Part shown: one piece after another, positions 1-9,582 of the stretch
Layout: each line of letters opens with the position of its first letter
Numbering within the stretch: the first letter of the stretch is position 1
NCBI GenBank assembly: GCA_023391695.1
Contig: JAEWAK010000036.1
Coordinates: 48,221 to 112,220, forward strand
Reading direction: 5' to 3'
Source of the DNA: Bacillota bacterium
GTDB lineage: Bacteria; Bacillota; Clostridia; Lachnospirales; Lachnospiraceae
Length of the DNA stretch: 64,000 nt
Made by a program: the position numbers and the translations under genes
The notes under the pieces: generated by a model
The model's input: the letters and a program-made list of their open reading frames with translations, nothing else
Databases searched by the model: none
Told to the model about the DNA's origin: nothing

Positions 1-300
1 GAATTTCAATGACTGCCTTTTGCAATCAAGGTTTTAAGGCAAGGGGAAGCTTTATTCAATTCCCTCCTCTATCTCTTCCGTCCTACATGGTTCTTAATTT
101 TTATACAGTGTTAGTAATTATTTTACAGTAAATATTTACCAAGTATCTAAGATTATAAAGCACCTAATAATAATTAACAAGCTAAAATTTGTAAATTTTC
201 CAGCTTTTCATCGCATAAAAATACATATTGATATAGAAGAATATAAGATTTTACAGCAAACCGGTTTCTCCTGTTTTATTTTATCCGTTTCGTTTACAGA
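1..300. other. AT-rich intergenic edge with no recognised gene
   Basis: I see no convincing reading frame, RNA gene or repeat in this stretch. It lies downstream of the minus-strand tex gene and is separated from it by a terminator. It may be the promoter region or 3' end of a gene outside the window. Confidence 0.5.
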
Positions 301-304
301 AGAC

Positions 305-345
305 AAAAAACCCCACGGACCAATTCGGATCCGTAGGGTTTTTTA
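305..345 (-). terminator. Intrinsic terminator after tex
   Basis: A GC-rich stem (CCCCACGGACC with GGATCCGTAGGG, about 10 pairs) is flanked by A-run and T-run on the two sides, so it can act on both strands. It lies about 150 bp past the tex stop codon. Confidence 0.8.
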
Positions 346-493
346 ACATTTTATTAGTTATTTTAGTAATAATGTCCTTTTTCGCTCTTATAGACAGAAT
401 ACCCGGAGAGGTATCTCAAATAAGGCGATAAGCTTTATAAGACCGTTCTTATACCGTTTCTTAATCGGAATATTTCTTAATTGGATTAATTGC

Positions 494-2638
494 TTAGATT
501 ATCATAGTCAGCTGTATCCGTTTCTTTGCCACATCCACACTCATAACTTTCACTTCCACAATATCTCCGACACTGACTACTTCCAGGGGATGCTTTACGA
601 ATTTCTTATTGGTCAGCTGGGATATGTGTACCAGGCCGTCCTGATGAACCCCGATATCCACAAAAGCACCAAAGTCGATAACATTCCGGACGGTTCCTTT
701 TAATATCATGCCTTCCGTCAGGTCTTTCATTTCCAACACGTCGGTACGCAGGATGGGCTTCGGCATTTCATCGCGGGGATCCCTTCCGGGTTTTTCCAAT
801 TCCTTGATAATATCCGTTAAGGTAATTTCACCGATCCCTAATTCTTTTGCCACAGCCTGCCTGTCCTTAATCTGTTTTCCAAGACCTGCAAGCTTTCCTG
901 CCTTAATATCCGCCATGCCAAAGGAGAGCTTTTTCAGGAGATTTTTCGCAGCATCATAAGATTCGGGATGAACGCTGGTTGCATCCAGAGGATTCTTACC
1001 CTCCTGGATCCTCATAAACCCTGCACATTGCTCAAAGGCTTTCGGCCCAAGTTTGGCTACCTTAAGAAGCTGGCTGCGGTCCGTAAACCTTCCGTTTTCT
1101 TCCCGGTAGGTCACGATATTTTTGGCAATGACTTTTGTAATACCGGAAATATACTCAAAGAGAGAGGCGGAAGCCGTATTTAAATCTACGCCTACTTTAT
1201 TAACACAGTCCTCTACAACGCCGGTCAAAGCTTCGGAGAGTTTCTTTTGGTTCATGTCATGCTGATACTGCCCTACCCCTATGGATTTCGGATCAATCTT
1301 TACCAGCTCTGCCAAAGGATCCTGGAGTCTTCTGGCTATGGATACGGCACTTCTCTGCCCTACGTCAAAGTTCGGGAATTCCTCCGTCGCCAGCTTGCTT
1401 GCGGAATATACGGAAGCTCCGGCTTCATTTACGATAATATATTGGGCATTACCCTTAATTTCCTTTAGCATATCCACGATAATCATTTCCGATTCCCTGG
1501 AAGCCGTACCGTTACCGACGGAGATTAAAGTAATTCCATACTTTTTAATGAATCCTGCGACAATTTTTTTGGATTCTTCCACTTTGTTCTGCGGTGCGGT
1601 AGGGTAAATCACCACCGTATCCAATACCTTGCCGGTTCCGTCCACCACCGCCAGTTTACAGCCGGTACGAAAGGCCGGATCCCACCCCAGGACTACCTGT
1701 CCCACAATGGGAGGCTGCATAAGAAGCTGCTCTAAGTTCTTGCCGAATACCTTAATGGCACCGTCCTCCGCCTTCTCCGTAAGATCACTTCTTATCTCAC
1801 GTTCAATGGCAGGGGCAATCAGGCGTTTGTAGCTGTCTTCTATTACATTTTGCAGAATGCCAGTTGTATGTGGATTGTCACGGATTATAATCTTTGTATC
1901 CAGGTACAGCAGGATTTTCTCTTCCGGAGCCGTAACCTTAACGGTAAGGACCTTTTCATTTTCCCCCCGGTTGAGGGCCAGGACCCGGTGTCCTGCCAGC
2001 CGGGTAAGCTTTTCTTCAAAGTTATAATACATCTCATAAACACTCTCCAGCTTCTCGTCCTTTGCGGAGCTTACAACGGATCCTTCCTCAAAAGTCACTT
2101 TACGGATGTGGATGCGGTAATCCGCTTCATCGGATATGTTCTCCGCAATGATATCCATGGCTCCTGCAATAGCGTCTTCCACGGTATTTACTTCCTTTTC
2201 GGGGTCCAGAAAACTTTCAGCCTCTTTCGTGACAGGCTGGTTTGTCATCTGTAAAAGGATAATATTGGCTAAAGGCTCCAGTCCTTTTTCCTTGGCTATG
2301 GTTGCCCTGGTCCTTCTCTTCGGCCGGTACGGGCGGTACAGATCTTCCACCACAACCAGGGTAGTTGCCGCTAAGATCTGTTGTTTTAACTCTTCGGTTA
2401 ATTTACCCTGTTCCTCTATGCTTGATAAAACACTCGTCTTTTTATCTTCCAGATTGCGAAGGTATAGAAGTCTTTCATGCAGATTTCTTAAAACCTCGTC
2501 ATTTAAAGAGCCGGTAACTTCTTTACGGTATCTGGCTATAAAGGGTATGGTGTTACCCTCATCGATTAGTTTTACAGCCGCTTCCACCTGCTCTGCTTTA
2601 ATTCCAAGTTCATCCCTTAATTGTTTAATAATATCCAT
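494..2638 (-). CDS. tex: Tex-family S1 RNA-binding transcription accessory protein
   Basis: The product is 714 residues, the usual Tex length. Tex is a cytoplasmic nucleic-acid binding protein related to Spt6 that acts on transcription. The order expected for the family is visible: an N-terminal helical part, a YqgF/RNase H-like domain starting near residue 318 (motif LGWDPAFRTG), a helix-hairpin-helix region around residues 490-560 (motif LGPKAFEQCAGFMRI), and a C-terminal S1 domain in the last 75 residues (motif GTVRNVIDFGAFVDIG). The ATG follows AAAGGAG by six bases. It appears monocistronic with its own terminator. Identification is firm; the exact role in this organism is not known. Confidence 0.95.
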   Translation of the reverse strand: MDIIKQLRDELGIKAEQVEAAVKLIDEGNTIPFIARYRKEVTGSLNDEVLRNLHERLLYLRNLEDKKTSVLSSIEEQGKLTEELKQQILAATTLVVVEDLYRPYRPKRRTRATIAKEKGLEPLANIILLQMTNQPVTKEAESFLDPEKEVNTVEDAIAGAMDIIAENISDEADYRIHIRKVTFEEGSVVSSAKDEKLESVYEMYYNFEEKLTRLAGHRVLALNRGENEKVLTVKVTAPEEKILLYLDTKIIIRDNPHTTGILQNVIEDSYKRLIAPAIEREIRSDLTEKAEDGAIKVFGKNLEQLLMQPPIVGQVVLGWDPAFRTGCKLAVVDGTGKVLDTVVIYPTAPQNKVEESKKIVAGFIKKYGITLISVGNGTASRESEMIIVDMLKEIKGNAQYIIVNEAGASVYSASKLATEEFPNFDVGQRSAVSIARRLQDPLAELVKIDPKSIGVGQYQHDMNQKKLSEALTGVVEDCVNKVGVDLNTASASLFEYISGITKVIAKNIVTYREENGRFTDRSQLLKVAKLGPKAFEQCAGFMRIQEGKNPLDATSVHPESYDAAKNLLKKLSFGMADIKAGKLAGLGKQIKDRQAVAKELGIGEITLTDIIKELEKPGRDPRDEMPKPILRTDVLEMKDLTEGMILKGTVRNVIDFGAFVDIGVHQDGLVHISQLTNKKFVKHPLEVVSVGDIVEVKVMSVDVAKKRIQLTMII

Positions 2639-2777
2639 TTTGTACTCCTTTGGTTACTTTCCTTTTCTTATCTTTTAAACCATCTTTAACATCATATCAT
2701 CCAAATTAAGTAAAATCAAGTATTACTGGTTTTTACTGACATGGTGAACCCATAAAAGAAGAATTTTTAATACTTCG

Positions 2778-2845
2778 GCCATCACCGGAGGTGGATGTAA
2801 TCTTCTTATCGGGAAATATGACTACACCCACCTCCGGTGACGGCC
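2778..2845. repeat. 23-bp near-perfect inverted repeat
   Basis: Two 23-base arms (GGCCATCACCGGAGGTGG... and its complement) differ at two positions and flank a 22-base spacer. There is no T-run, so it is not a plain terminator. It lies in the divergent space between tex and an acetyltransferase gene, just upstream of a consensus promoter. The inner motif GGTGGGTGTA recurs upstream of the gene at 37423. Confidence 0.7.
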
Positions 2846-2902
2846 TTAGATTCCGGAAATATCTTTCTTCATGCGTTCGCCATGGTTGAATATTATAATG
2901 AA

Positions 2903-2931
2903 TTGACATCAATTTACCCTTCCTTTATAAT
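2903..2931 (+). promoter_or_regulatory. Consensus sigma-A promoter for the GNAT gene
   Basis: TTGACA (2903-2908) and TATAAT (2926-2931) are exact consensus hexamers separated by 17 bases. They lie 50 bp before the ATG at 2981. Confidence 0.85.
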
Positions 2932-2980
2932 GAAAAAGGTAAATATAACAGTAAAGCAACCCCCTCAAGGAGAGAATTCT

Positions 2981-3883
2981 ATGTCCGATACCTGTAACAA
3001 TCAATCCATAATTCTGAAGGAATACCTGACCGGTAAGGATTATGAAGAAATAAAAGAACTCATGGAACTATGTTTAGACCATGACCATATTAACCTGAAG
3101 CTGGAACTGGATTATAAGCTTACGGTAACCAGGCATTCCGAAACCCGTATGAAAGATATCAATGAATTTTTATATTATCTGGACGGAAGACTGGTTTCCT
3201 ATCTTGGCATCTGTGACTTCGGCGGCAATGTATTGGAGTTAAACGGGATGACGCATCCGGATTACAGAAGGAGAGGTTACTTTAGGAAACTCCTGGCTCT
3301 TGCCGTACAGGAAGCCAAAAATAAGGGCCATGAAAGCCTCCTGTTATTATCCGATGAAAATTCCGGCTCCGGTGTGCAGTTTATTGAACAGGCTGAAGGT
3401 AAATATACGAAATCCGAATACCGCATGAAACTGTTTGAAAACAGGGAAACAGGTAATGCCACGGCTTATAATGACACCGGCATTGGCTTAAAGGCAGCAG
3501 ATAAAACAGATCTTAAAGATATAGCCAGACAGAATGCGATATATTTTAATACGACGGAAGAAAGCGAAACCTCCTTAATTGACGAGGCTGTGTTAAAAGA
3601 CGGTATGTATATGATAAAATTAAAGGGGGAAACCATCGGCAAAATCAATGTGGAATATGACGGTAATTCCGCATTTATATTTGGCTTTGGCATCCTGCCC
3701 GAATTCAGGGGAAAGGGCTGCGGAAAAGCCGCCTTCCAGGCGGTACTTAAGATTATTAAAGAGAAAAACATAGACGACATCCAGCTGGATGTGGAAACGA
3801 AAAACAGGAACGCCCTGAATTTATATAAATCCTTCGGATTTGAAGAAATGTCGGTAATGAATTATTATGAGTACATAATTTAA
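2981..3883 (+). CDS. Tandem GNAT-family N-acetyltransferase
   Basis: This 300-residue cytoplasmic protein holds two GNAT folds, so it is a fused or duplicated acyltransferase using acetyl-CoA. Each half has the acetyl-CoA pyrophosphate-binding loop: HPDYRRRGYFRKL near residue 90 and LPEFRGKGCGKAAF near residue 245. The frame is open further upstream, but the ATG at 2981 is chosen because AAGGAGA lies eight bases before it and a consensus promoter lies at 2903-2931. The substrate cannot be told from sequence. It seems to be transcribed alone. Confidence 0.85.
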   Translation: MSDTCNNQSIILKEYLTGKDYEEIKELMELCLDHDHINLKLELDYKLTVTRHSETRMKDINEFLYYLDGRLVSYLGICDFGGNVLELNGMTHPDYRRRGYFRKLLALAVQEAKNKGHESLLLLSDENSGSGVQFIEQAEGKYTKSEYRMKLFENRETGNATAYNDTGIGLKAADKTDLKDIARQNAIYFNTTEESETSLIDEAVLKDGMYMIKLKGETIGKINVEYDGNSAFIFGFGILPEFRGKGCGKAAFQAVLKIIKEKNIDDIQLDVETKNRNALNLYKSFGFEEMSVMNYYEYII

Positions 3884-4029
3884 CAGCTGCCGATAACCCT
3901 GATTGACTCATAACCTATTAGAGTTAGAAATTGTAAACGGATAAACGAAAGAATAGTATGTAGCAACAATAAAAAAATATCCAATCCAGGGTAAAATCTA
4001 TTAAAAGCTTAGAGAATTTCACCATATTA

Positions 4030-4298
4030 TGTTTTCGCAGAAAAGCGCTGAATTGGACACATGGATTATAGAAGCTAAACAATTACACATTGATGAATTG
4101 AATACCTAGATTAACGGACTTAAAAATGATATTACAGCAGTCAAGAGTGGAATAGATTCAAATATAATAATGATTTAGCAGAGGGAAGCGTCAATAAAAT
4201 TAAGTAAACAAACGCATTATGTATGGGGAAAACAGCTTTATGTTGTTAAAAGCTAAGCTGCTTCTCATTGAATATTATTGTCAAATCAGCTTACTCTG
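4030..4298 (+). pseudogene. Remnant of an ISL3-family transposase C-terminus
   Basis: Translating with frame changes gives a recognisable ISL3-type transposase tail. It reads ELDTWIIEAKQLHIDELN, a stop, INGLKNDITAVKSGIDS, a shift, KYNNDLAEGSVNKIK, a shift, then KRIMYGENSFMLLKAKLL. At least one in-frame stop and two frameshifts are needed, so it is dead. I saw no terminal inverted repeats nearby. It fills most of the 545-bp space between the two acetyltransferase genes and shows past insertion activity. Confidence 0.75.
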
Positions 4299-4494
4299 AA
4301 AAGAACCTATAAAGCACTTACATTATATCGACAGGTTCTTGAATGTGGACATCTTTTTGCGTCAGTAACGAATTCTTGTTTTTCTGTTCTCTTTTATAAA
4401 TCTACATGCTATAATAAATATATTAATAATGAACTATATGGAGGTTTCATGTAGCCATATTCCAATTAGATATATAATGAAAGGTTATGATGAA

Positions 4495-4950
4495 ATGAAT
4501 ACAATTAGTTATAGAAAATTAGAATGGCAAGATATTTCAAAGTTCATAGGATTAAGAATGTGTCAATTACAGGAGGAAGGAACTGAGCCAATATTCGATT
4601 TAACGCCTTCGTTATATGCTTACTACGATAGGCATATTGCCGATGGCACTTTTGTATCATGGATTGCTGTAAACGGTGATGAAATTATTTCCACAAGTGG
4701 CATGTCTTTTGTGGAAAAACCACCTTATTACAGTAACCCTTCGGGCAAAATCGGCTTATTATCAAGTATGTACACTTTAGAGCCGTATAGAAGAAAAGGA
4801 ATTGCTAAACAACTCCTTGATAAAGTAATTAATGAAGCAAAAATATATGGTTGCAGTGCAGTACATATTACCGCATCAGATATGGGAGTTTTTTTATATA
4901 AGAATTATGGATTTGAATACAATGGAAATTTTATGCAATATAAATTATGA
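4495..4950 (+). CDS. GNAT-family N-acetyltransferase
   Basis: A single-domain acetyltransferase of about 151 residues. The acetyl-CoA binding motif is visible as LEPYRRKGIAKQLLDKV, and the C-terminal GNAT strand as YKNYGFEY. The frame is open back to 4429, but the ATG at 4495 follows AAAGG by about ten bases and starts the conserved domain. A GGAGG at 4440 precedes a two-codon ORF (ATG TAG), so the true start is uncertain. It lies next to transposase debris and is more AT-rich than the neighbouring genes. The substrate is unknown. Confidence 0.75.
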   Translation: MNTISYRKLEWQDISKFIGLRMCQLQEEGTEPIFDLTPSLYAYYDRHIADGTFVSWIAVNGDEIISTSGMSFVEKPPYYSNPSGKIGLLSSMYTLEPYRRKGIAKQLLDKVINEAKIYGCSAVHITASDMGVFLYKNYGFEYNGNFMQYKL

Positions 4951-5230
4951 GTAAAATGGGATGCCTTAAATTGCAGCAATAGGTTATAGGTATAATCTAT
5001 ATAGCAATATAAAATTTAAGTGTTACACAATATGATTTTCTCCATGCAAAACTGTAAGTGATCTACAGTAGAGTGCACTCTTGTACACTTTTTGCAAAAA
5101 CCATAACTTAACCTTTTATCGTCTTTCTAATTTCTCCTACACTATTCAATGAATTTTGAATATAATGTCTATCATCCATTTTTACCTTTATCAAATAAAA
5201 ACAACTTTTAAGCCGCCTGTGAATCAAAAC
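4951..5230. other. AT-rich intergenic region, nothing recognised
   Basis: This space between convergent genes shows no coding frame, repeat or clear hairpin, other than the terminator at its right side. Confidence 0.5.
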
Positions 5231-5270
5231 GGGCTGTGTACACGGTTATTCACCGCTAATGCCACAGCCC
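5231..5270 (-). terminator. Hairpin terminator after the GH43 gene
   Basis: An eight-pair stem (GGGCTGTG with CACAGCCC) encloses a smaller hairpin. On the minus strand it is followed by GTTTTG. It lies 35 bp past the GH43 stop codon. Confidence 0.6.
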
Positions 5271-5304
5271 ATTATTTGCCTGACTCAAAATATTAGAGAA
5301 AATT

Positions 5305-8300
5305 TTACGGAATTTCTATTTTCCACAGCTGGTTATTTAAGCCTTCATAAGACCATTGATGCACCTCTGCACCGTCCTTGGATGAAATCTCACTGACATC
5401 GAGCACCTTTCCACTGTTTCTATTGGTAATTTTATAGTATCCCCCTGCATTTTCTATTTTCCACTGCTGGCTTTCTCCGCCTACATAAGACCATTGATGC
5501 ACCTGAGCACCATCTGCAGTCGAACACTCAAGGACATCAAGGACAAGTCCGCTGTGAACCGAGATTATTTTATAATACCCTGTACCTAAATCTTCAATTC
5601 GCCATTTCTGATTATTTCCGCCTTTATAAGACCATTGATGAACGATTGCTCCCTCATCAGATGAATAATTTGAAACATCCAATGACTTTCCGCTGTGTTT
5701 TGCCGTAATCTTGTATGTTCTTCCTGATACTATTCCACTATTATTTAAACCCGGATTCCCGCCGCTGTTTTTATCGATTGTGATACAGTCAAGATTCACA
5801 TTCCCAGTGTCACCAGTATCATACTTGTATGCAATTACATTATTCCCGGCTTTCAGACTTACTGTCTCCGTGGACTCAGCCCAGGCATCCCAGCTTGCTG
5901 TTGCCGGCAGTGAAATCTGTTTTATTTTGCTTCCGTTAACATATAGGCTCAATTTACCGCTTGATTTCCCCGAATATCTCAAGGTCGCAGTATATGAGGC
6001 CGTATTCGGTACGTTTACATTAAACTGGGCAGACGCACCTTGATTCCAAAATCCATCCACAAAGCCGGTACCATCATACCATAAATGCTCTGTGTCCACG
6101 GCAGCACCTCCTGACAAGGCTGCGTCCTCTGCCTGATACTTCCATGGAATCCGTTTATTTAAATGGATACTGTCAATATTCACCTTGCCGGAATCCCCCG
6201 AATCATATTTATATTCAATCACATTATTTCCTGCATTGAGGCTCAGAGTTTCCAGCTCTTCACTCCAGGCACTCCAACTGCCTGTTTTGCTCAGGGAAAT
6301 CTGTTTTACCTTGGAACCGTTCAAATAAAGGCTCAAGGTTTTGGAGTCAGTATTACCGTTAGAATATCTCAGTTTTACATCATAGGAAGCTGCATCCTCA
6401 ACATTTACGGAAAAACCGGCCGCCGCACCGATAGAGGTAAAACCCTTTACAAAGCCGGTTCCCGTATAATTTGGATGCTCTGCGTCTTTTGCCGCACTTC
6501 CCGAAAGAGCTGCATTTTCAGCTTCATAATGCCATGTAATGGTATCGGTAACCGTAATATGATCAAGATTTACATTCCCGCTGTCACTGCTGTCATATTG
6601 ATAAGTTATTGTGTTGTTCCCTGCATTCAGTGTAATATTGTCAATCCTGTCGGCCCATTTATTCCAGCTATTTTGCTTGAACAATTGTATCTGCTTTACT
6701 TTCACGCCATTCACATATAGGCTCATAGTCTGATCGGCAGAAGATCCGTTGCCGTAACGCAGATTTACCGAATAGTTTCCGGCATAAGGTGCGTTTACAG
6801 TAAACTGGGCCGCTGCTCCCTTATTCCACAAGCCCGCTACAAAGCCTGTTCCGCTGTAGCCCTCGTGGTCTGTTGCTGCCGACGCTCCTCCAAAAAGATC
6901 GGAGTCTTCGGCTTCATACAAAGTGCTTCTCTTTGCAACCAGAACATCTAGGCTTAGTCCGCTTATGCCGTTCACAGTCAGGCGCACCTTATTGCTCCCT
7001 GCATTAAGTTTAATATTATTTACCCTGACATAGTCGTAATTGGAGCTGCTGCCTGCATTTGACGGAAATGAAATTGTACTGTTGCTTCCCTGATTGACTT
7101 TTAAAATCATTGGAATAGCTGATGATGTACTATTATTGTATCTGAAATTCAGGGAGTAGTTTCCGGCAGTTTTTGTGTTGACAGTGAATTCCACATAGTC
7201 ACCGGCGGCGTTGTTGTATTTCATATATCCGCTGCCGGAGCAGTTTGAACTTGCATTTACTATTATTTTTCCTGCACCTGAGGACAATGCATTTTCAGCC
7301 TCATACATTTCGCTTTTTTCTTCACCGGAGGGTCTGGTAAGGACGGTATTTGCATTTGAAGGAATACCAAGGTTTATAAATCCGTCGTCATTCCAGTTAA
7401 TACGCTGAGCCCTTACCCACCTTTGAGTGCCTGTTCTTCCTGATACCGGACCGCCATGGTAAATAAGCCAGTCCTCCGTTCCGTCCTCTGATTTTACAAA
7501 CAAGGGAGACCCAGGTCCGAAAACGCTGTTTTCCGGGGATTTCGACATTACAGGCTCCGGATGCTTGATCCATGAAGCAGGATTCAGCAAATCGCTGCCT
7601 GACAAAGCCGTTGAGACACCTACACAGTAGTTGTCATTCGTATAGCTGCTTGCAGAATATGCAAAATATATCTTTCCGTCTCTTTCTACTACGGCACAGC
7701 CCTCGTCAATGCTGTCTCCATGCTTTTCCCACGGATATATGGGATAGGCCACCTTGCCCTCAGTACCCTTAAGTGTCCAAGGATTACTCATCTCTACAAG
7801 GGTGGGAGATTCGTCAAATTTATCTCCGGCAGCATTCCAGTAATATTTTGTATAGGTGAAATACCTCTTTCCATCAAGATTGACTACACCGCATGCCAGT
7901 CCATTGCTCTGGGTATTGATCTTGCCCTTTTCAGTCCATGTTCCCTCAAAAGGGTCCGGTGATGAGTTTTCCAGACAGTAGGAGTAAGGATGCCCAAAAT
8001 CGTTCGGAGCTCCTGCCGAAAAATAAATATACCACTTGCCGTCAAGCCTGTAAATATAAGGCCCCCATACATAGCCATATATGTTGCCTGACCCGGCAGG
8101 CCTGACCCAAATCCGTTTGTTTTTTGCAGTTACTACGCCAAGAATTATTTCATGCTTCTTAAGATAGATACCATCTCCGGCTGAAAAGCAGGAATAATAA
8201 TACCCATCCGCATCTCTTACAATTGTAGGATCCGCTCCGGGCATAACGGGATTCAGATAATTTGATGTAACCTCCGCATACGAATACCCCGGCACCAGTA

Positions 8301-8349
8301 AAGAAATTAACAGTACAATCAACAGTAAACTTAAACTTTTCTTATTCAT
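5305..8349 (-). CDS. Secreted modular GH43 glycoside hydrolase with four CBM6-like modules and a ricin-type lectin module
   Basis: The protein is about 1014 residues. An N-terminal signal peptide (MNKKSLSLLLIVLL, ending near SYAEV) is followed by a five-bladed GH43 domain to about residue 345. PGADPTIVRD carries the likely catalytic-base aspartate and SIDEGCAV the likely general acid. Four consecutive CBM6/CBM35-type beta-sandwich modules follow, each starting with YEAEN, YEAED or YQAED. A C-terminal beta-trefoil (CBM13) has three QxW repeats (HQWSY...). GH43 enzymes mostly remove arabinose or xylose from plant hemicellulose. The ATG at 8349 is chosen for GGGAG seven bases upstream and for the signal peptide. 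The fine substrate is not predictable. Confidence 0.92.
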   Translation of the reverse strand: MNKKSLSLLLIVLLISLLVPGYSYAEVTSNYLNPVMPGADPTIVRDADGYYYSCFSAGDGIYLKKHEIILGVVTAKNKRIWVRPAGSGNIYGYVWGPYIYRLDGKWYIYFSAGAPNDFGHPYSYCLENSSPDPFEGTWTEKGKINTQSNGLACGVVNLDGKRYFTYTKYYWNAAGDKFDESPTLVEMSNPWTLKGTEGKVAYPIYPWEKHGDSIDEGCAVVERDGKIYFAYSASSYTNDNYCVGVSTALSGSDLLNPASWIKHPEPVMSKSPENSVFGPGSPLFVKSEDGTEDWLIYHGGPVSGRTGTQRWVRAQRINWNDDGFINLGIPSNANTVLTRPSGEEKSEMYEAENALSSGAGKIIVNASSNCSGSGYMKYNNAAGDYVEFTVNTKTAGNYSLNFRYNNSTSSAIPMILKVNQGSNSTISFPSNAGSSSNYDYVRVNNIKLNAGSNKVRLTVNGISGLSLDVLVAKRSTLYEAEDSDLFGGASAATDHEGYSGTGFVAGLWNKGAAAQFTVNAPYAGNYSVNLRYGNGSSADQTMSLYVNGVKVKQIQLFKQNSWNKWADRIDNITLNAGNNTITYQYDSSDSGNVNLDHITVTDTITWHYEAENAALSGSAAKDAEHPNYTGTGFVKGFTSIGAAAGFSVNVEDAASYDVKLRYSNGNTDSKTLSLYLNGSKVKQISLSKTGSWSAWSEELETLSLNAGNNVIEYKYDSGDSGKVNIDSIHLNKRIPWKYQAEDAALSGGAAVDTEHLWYDGTGFVDGFWNQGASAQFNVNVPNTASYTATLRYSGKSSGKLSLYVNGSKIKQISLPATASWDAWAESTETVSLKAGNNVIAYKYDTGDTGNVNLDCITIDKNSGGNPGLNNSGIVSGRTYKITAKHSGKSLDVSNYSSDEGAIVHQWSYKGGNNQKWRIEDLGTGYYKIISVHSGLVLDVLECSTADGAQVHQWSYVGGESQQWKIENAGGYYKITNRNSGKVLDVSEISSKDGAEVHQWSYEGLNNQLWKIEIP

Positions 8350-8394
8350 ACTCACACTCCCTTTCTTTTCTTGAAACATGCCTTACCACTGGGG

Positions 8395-8480
8395 TGCTTC
8401 AATTCTCCAGTGCCGGCGGCAGCTCCCACATAGGACCATTGCTGGTCATTCCCGCCATTTGCCGTTGAATTACCGTTGAA
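8395..8480 (-). pseudogene. Remnant of a ricin-type (CBM13) lectin repeat
   Basis: On the minus strand a short frame reads NGGNDQQWSYVGAAAGT. This matches the QxW lectin repeats of the GH43 protein immediately downstream (HQWSYVGG). It is cut off on both sides. It probably marks the 3' end of a lost neighbouring carbohydrate-active gene, or a collapsed duplication. Confidence 0.45.
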
Positions 8481-8772
8481 TTGCCGGAAACTCAGGTGCC
8501 TTACCGCCATGTCTGTCAATGAGTTTTATAAATCTGTCTCCAAGATCTACTATTCTTCTGATCATCACCTCCCACATACTTCCAATATACAAGCTCCTAT
8601 TGCATACATGATTGAGCTGCAACCTTTCTAAACTTTGGAAATCTTTTTTGAAGGGCTGGCTTTTCCATGAATTTCTGCCAAAGAGTACTTTATGTAAGCT
8701 CTTCTTAGGCCAATGCTCTAAGGGTATTGATCTGTTCTTTGCCAGAAGGGACTGTACAGAGCTCGTAATCAC
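8470..8772 (-). CDS. Hypothetical short ORF of doubtful coding status
   Basis: A 100-residue frame opening at a GTG with an AGG too close to be a normal ribosome binding site. I recognise no domain. It sits among pseudogene fragments and may be another broken gene rather than a working one. Confidence 0.2.
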   Translation of the reverse strand: MITSSVQSLLAKNRSIPLEHWPKKSLHKVLFGRNSWKSQPFKKDFQSLERLQLNHVCNRSLYIGSMWEVMIRRIVDLGDRFIKLIDRHGGKAPEFPAIQR

Positions 8773-8883
8773 CTCATATTACTGCAATTGTACAATATTA
8801 ACGGCTAATCCAGTTTTTGTAGTGCACATTTATAATAAAGAAATTTTAATGAGCGGAATTTTATAGAGATCATCATTTTGATT

Positions 8884-9260
8884 TTATATTCGAGAATGCA
8901 GTATTGGAACGGTTATCATTGGATCCGTATAACCTAAATCCACATTCGATATGACAGGGAATTTCTTATTGGCAGTAATTTCTAAAATTAGAGTCTTCAA
9001 GTCTTAGTCTCTTTCAGGCTTATACTCATTATTTGGCTTTCCGATAACTAGACCTACTGACTTATCAAAACTCCACGATGTTTCAATTACTTTTTCGCCT
9101 TCATAAATTGAAAATAAGTCTGGATAACTGCAGTCCTCAAATATTTTCACCTACTTTGTAAAAACTACAATGACTTGTCCATTCAAACTCTACCATAAAT
9201 TTTCAAACAATTCAATAATTCTATCGCAGTTGACAGAATCCATGTATATCTTACAGTTTT
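8884..9260 (-). pseudogene. Decayed S66 (LdcA/MccF-type) peptidase C-terminus
   Basis: The minus strand reads SVGLVIGKPNNEYKPERD, a stop, then KKFPVISNVDLGYTDPM and ITVPI in the same frame. This matches the C-terminal region of S66 serine carboxypeptidases, whose consensus is GKP, then a proline-isoleucine strand, then N-x-D-x-G-H-T-x-P. The active-site histidine of that motif is tyrosine here. Further stops occur upstream. It is a non-functional fragment. Confidence 0.6.
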
Positions 9261-9494
9261 TTTCTAAATTTAACTGTTAATTATTATGTTCCAATACTAT
9301 TTATCTATATTTTTATAATTTCTAGGATGAAAGTAATCATGGTCAGCTAATCCGCTGCAAGTGATTTTTATATCCTGTCCGGGCATCTTAATCAACTGCC
9401 GATTCCTTCCTTTTAAGACTTCCTTTAATAACCCGAATTGCAGATTCAATGGATAATCTTTGCAGGCTGTCCCTTAATTTGAGTGAAAAAATAC

Positions 9495-9543
9495 GGTAAC
9501 TGCAGTAATCTCCCAGGTTTCGGGTCAGATTACCGCAGTTACC
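9495..9543 (-). terminator. Terminator after the radical-SAM gene at 9583
   Basis: A 17-bp stem with one mismatch (GGTAACTGCAGTAATCT and its complement) encloses a 15-base loop. On the minus strand it is followed by GTATTTTTTC. It lies 40 bp after the gene and ends the second importer transcript. Confidence 0.85.
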
Positions 9544-9582
9544 TTTTTGTAATAACAAATAGTTACCTTTTGGATATAATCC

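Noticed and set aside
494..2638. Several open frames on the plus strand opposite tex
   Set aside because: They are antisense shadows of a well-supported gene, with no ribosome binding sites or family motifs. The same applies to frames opposite the GH43, secA, recD2 and other long genes.
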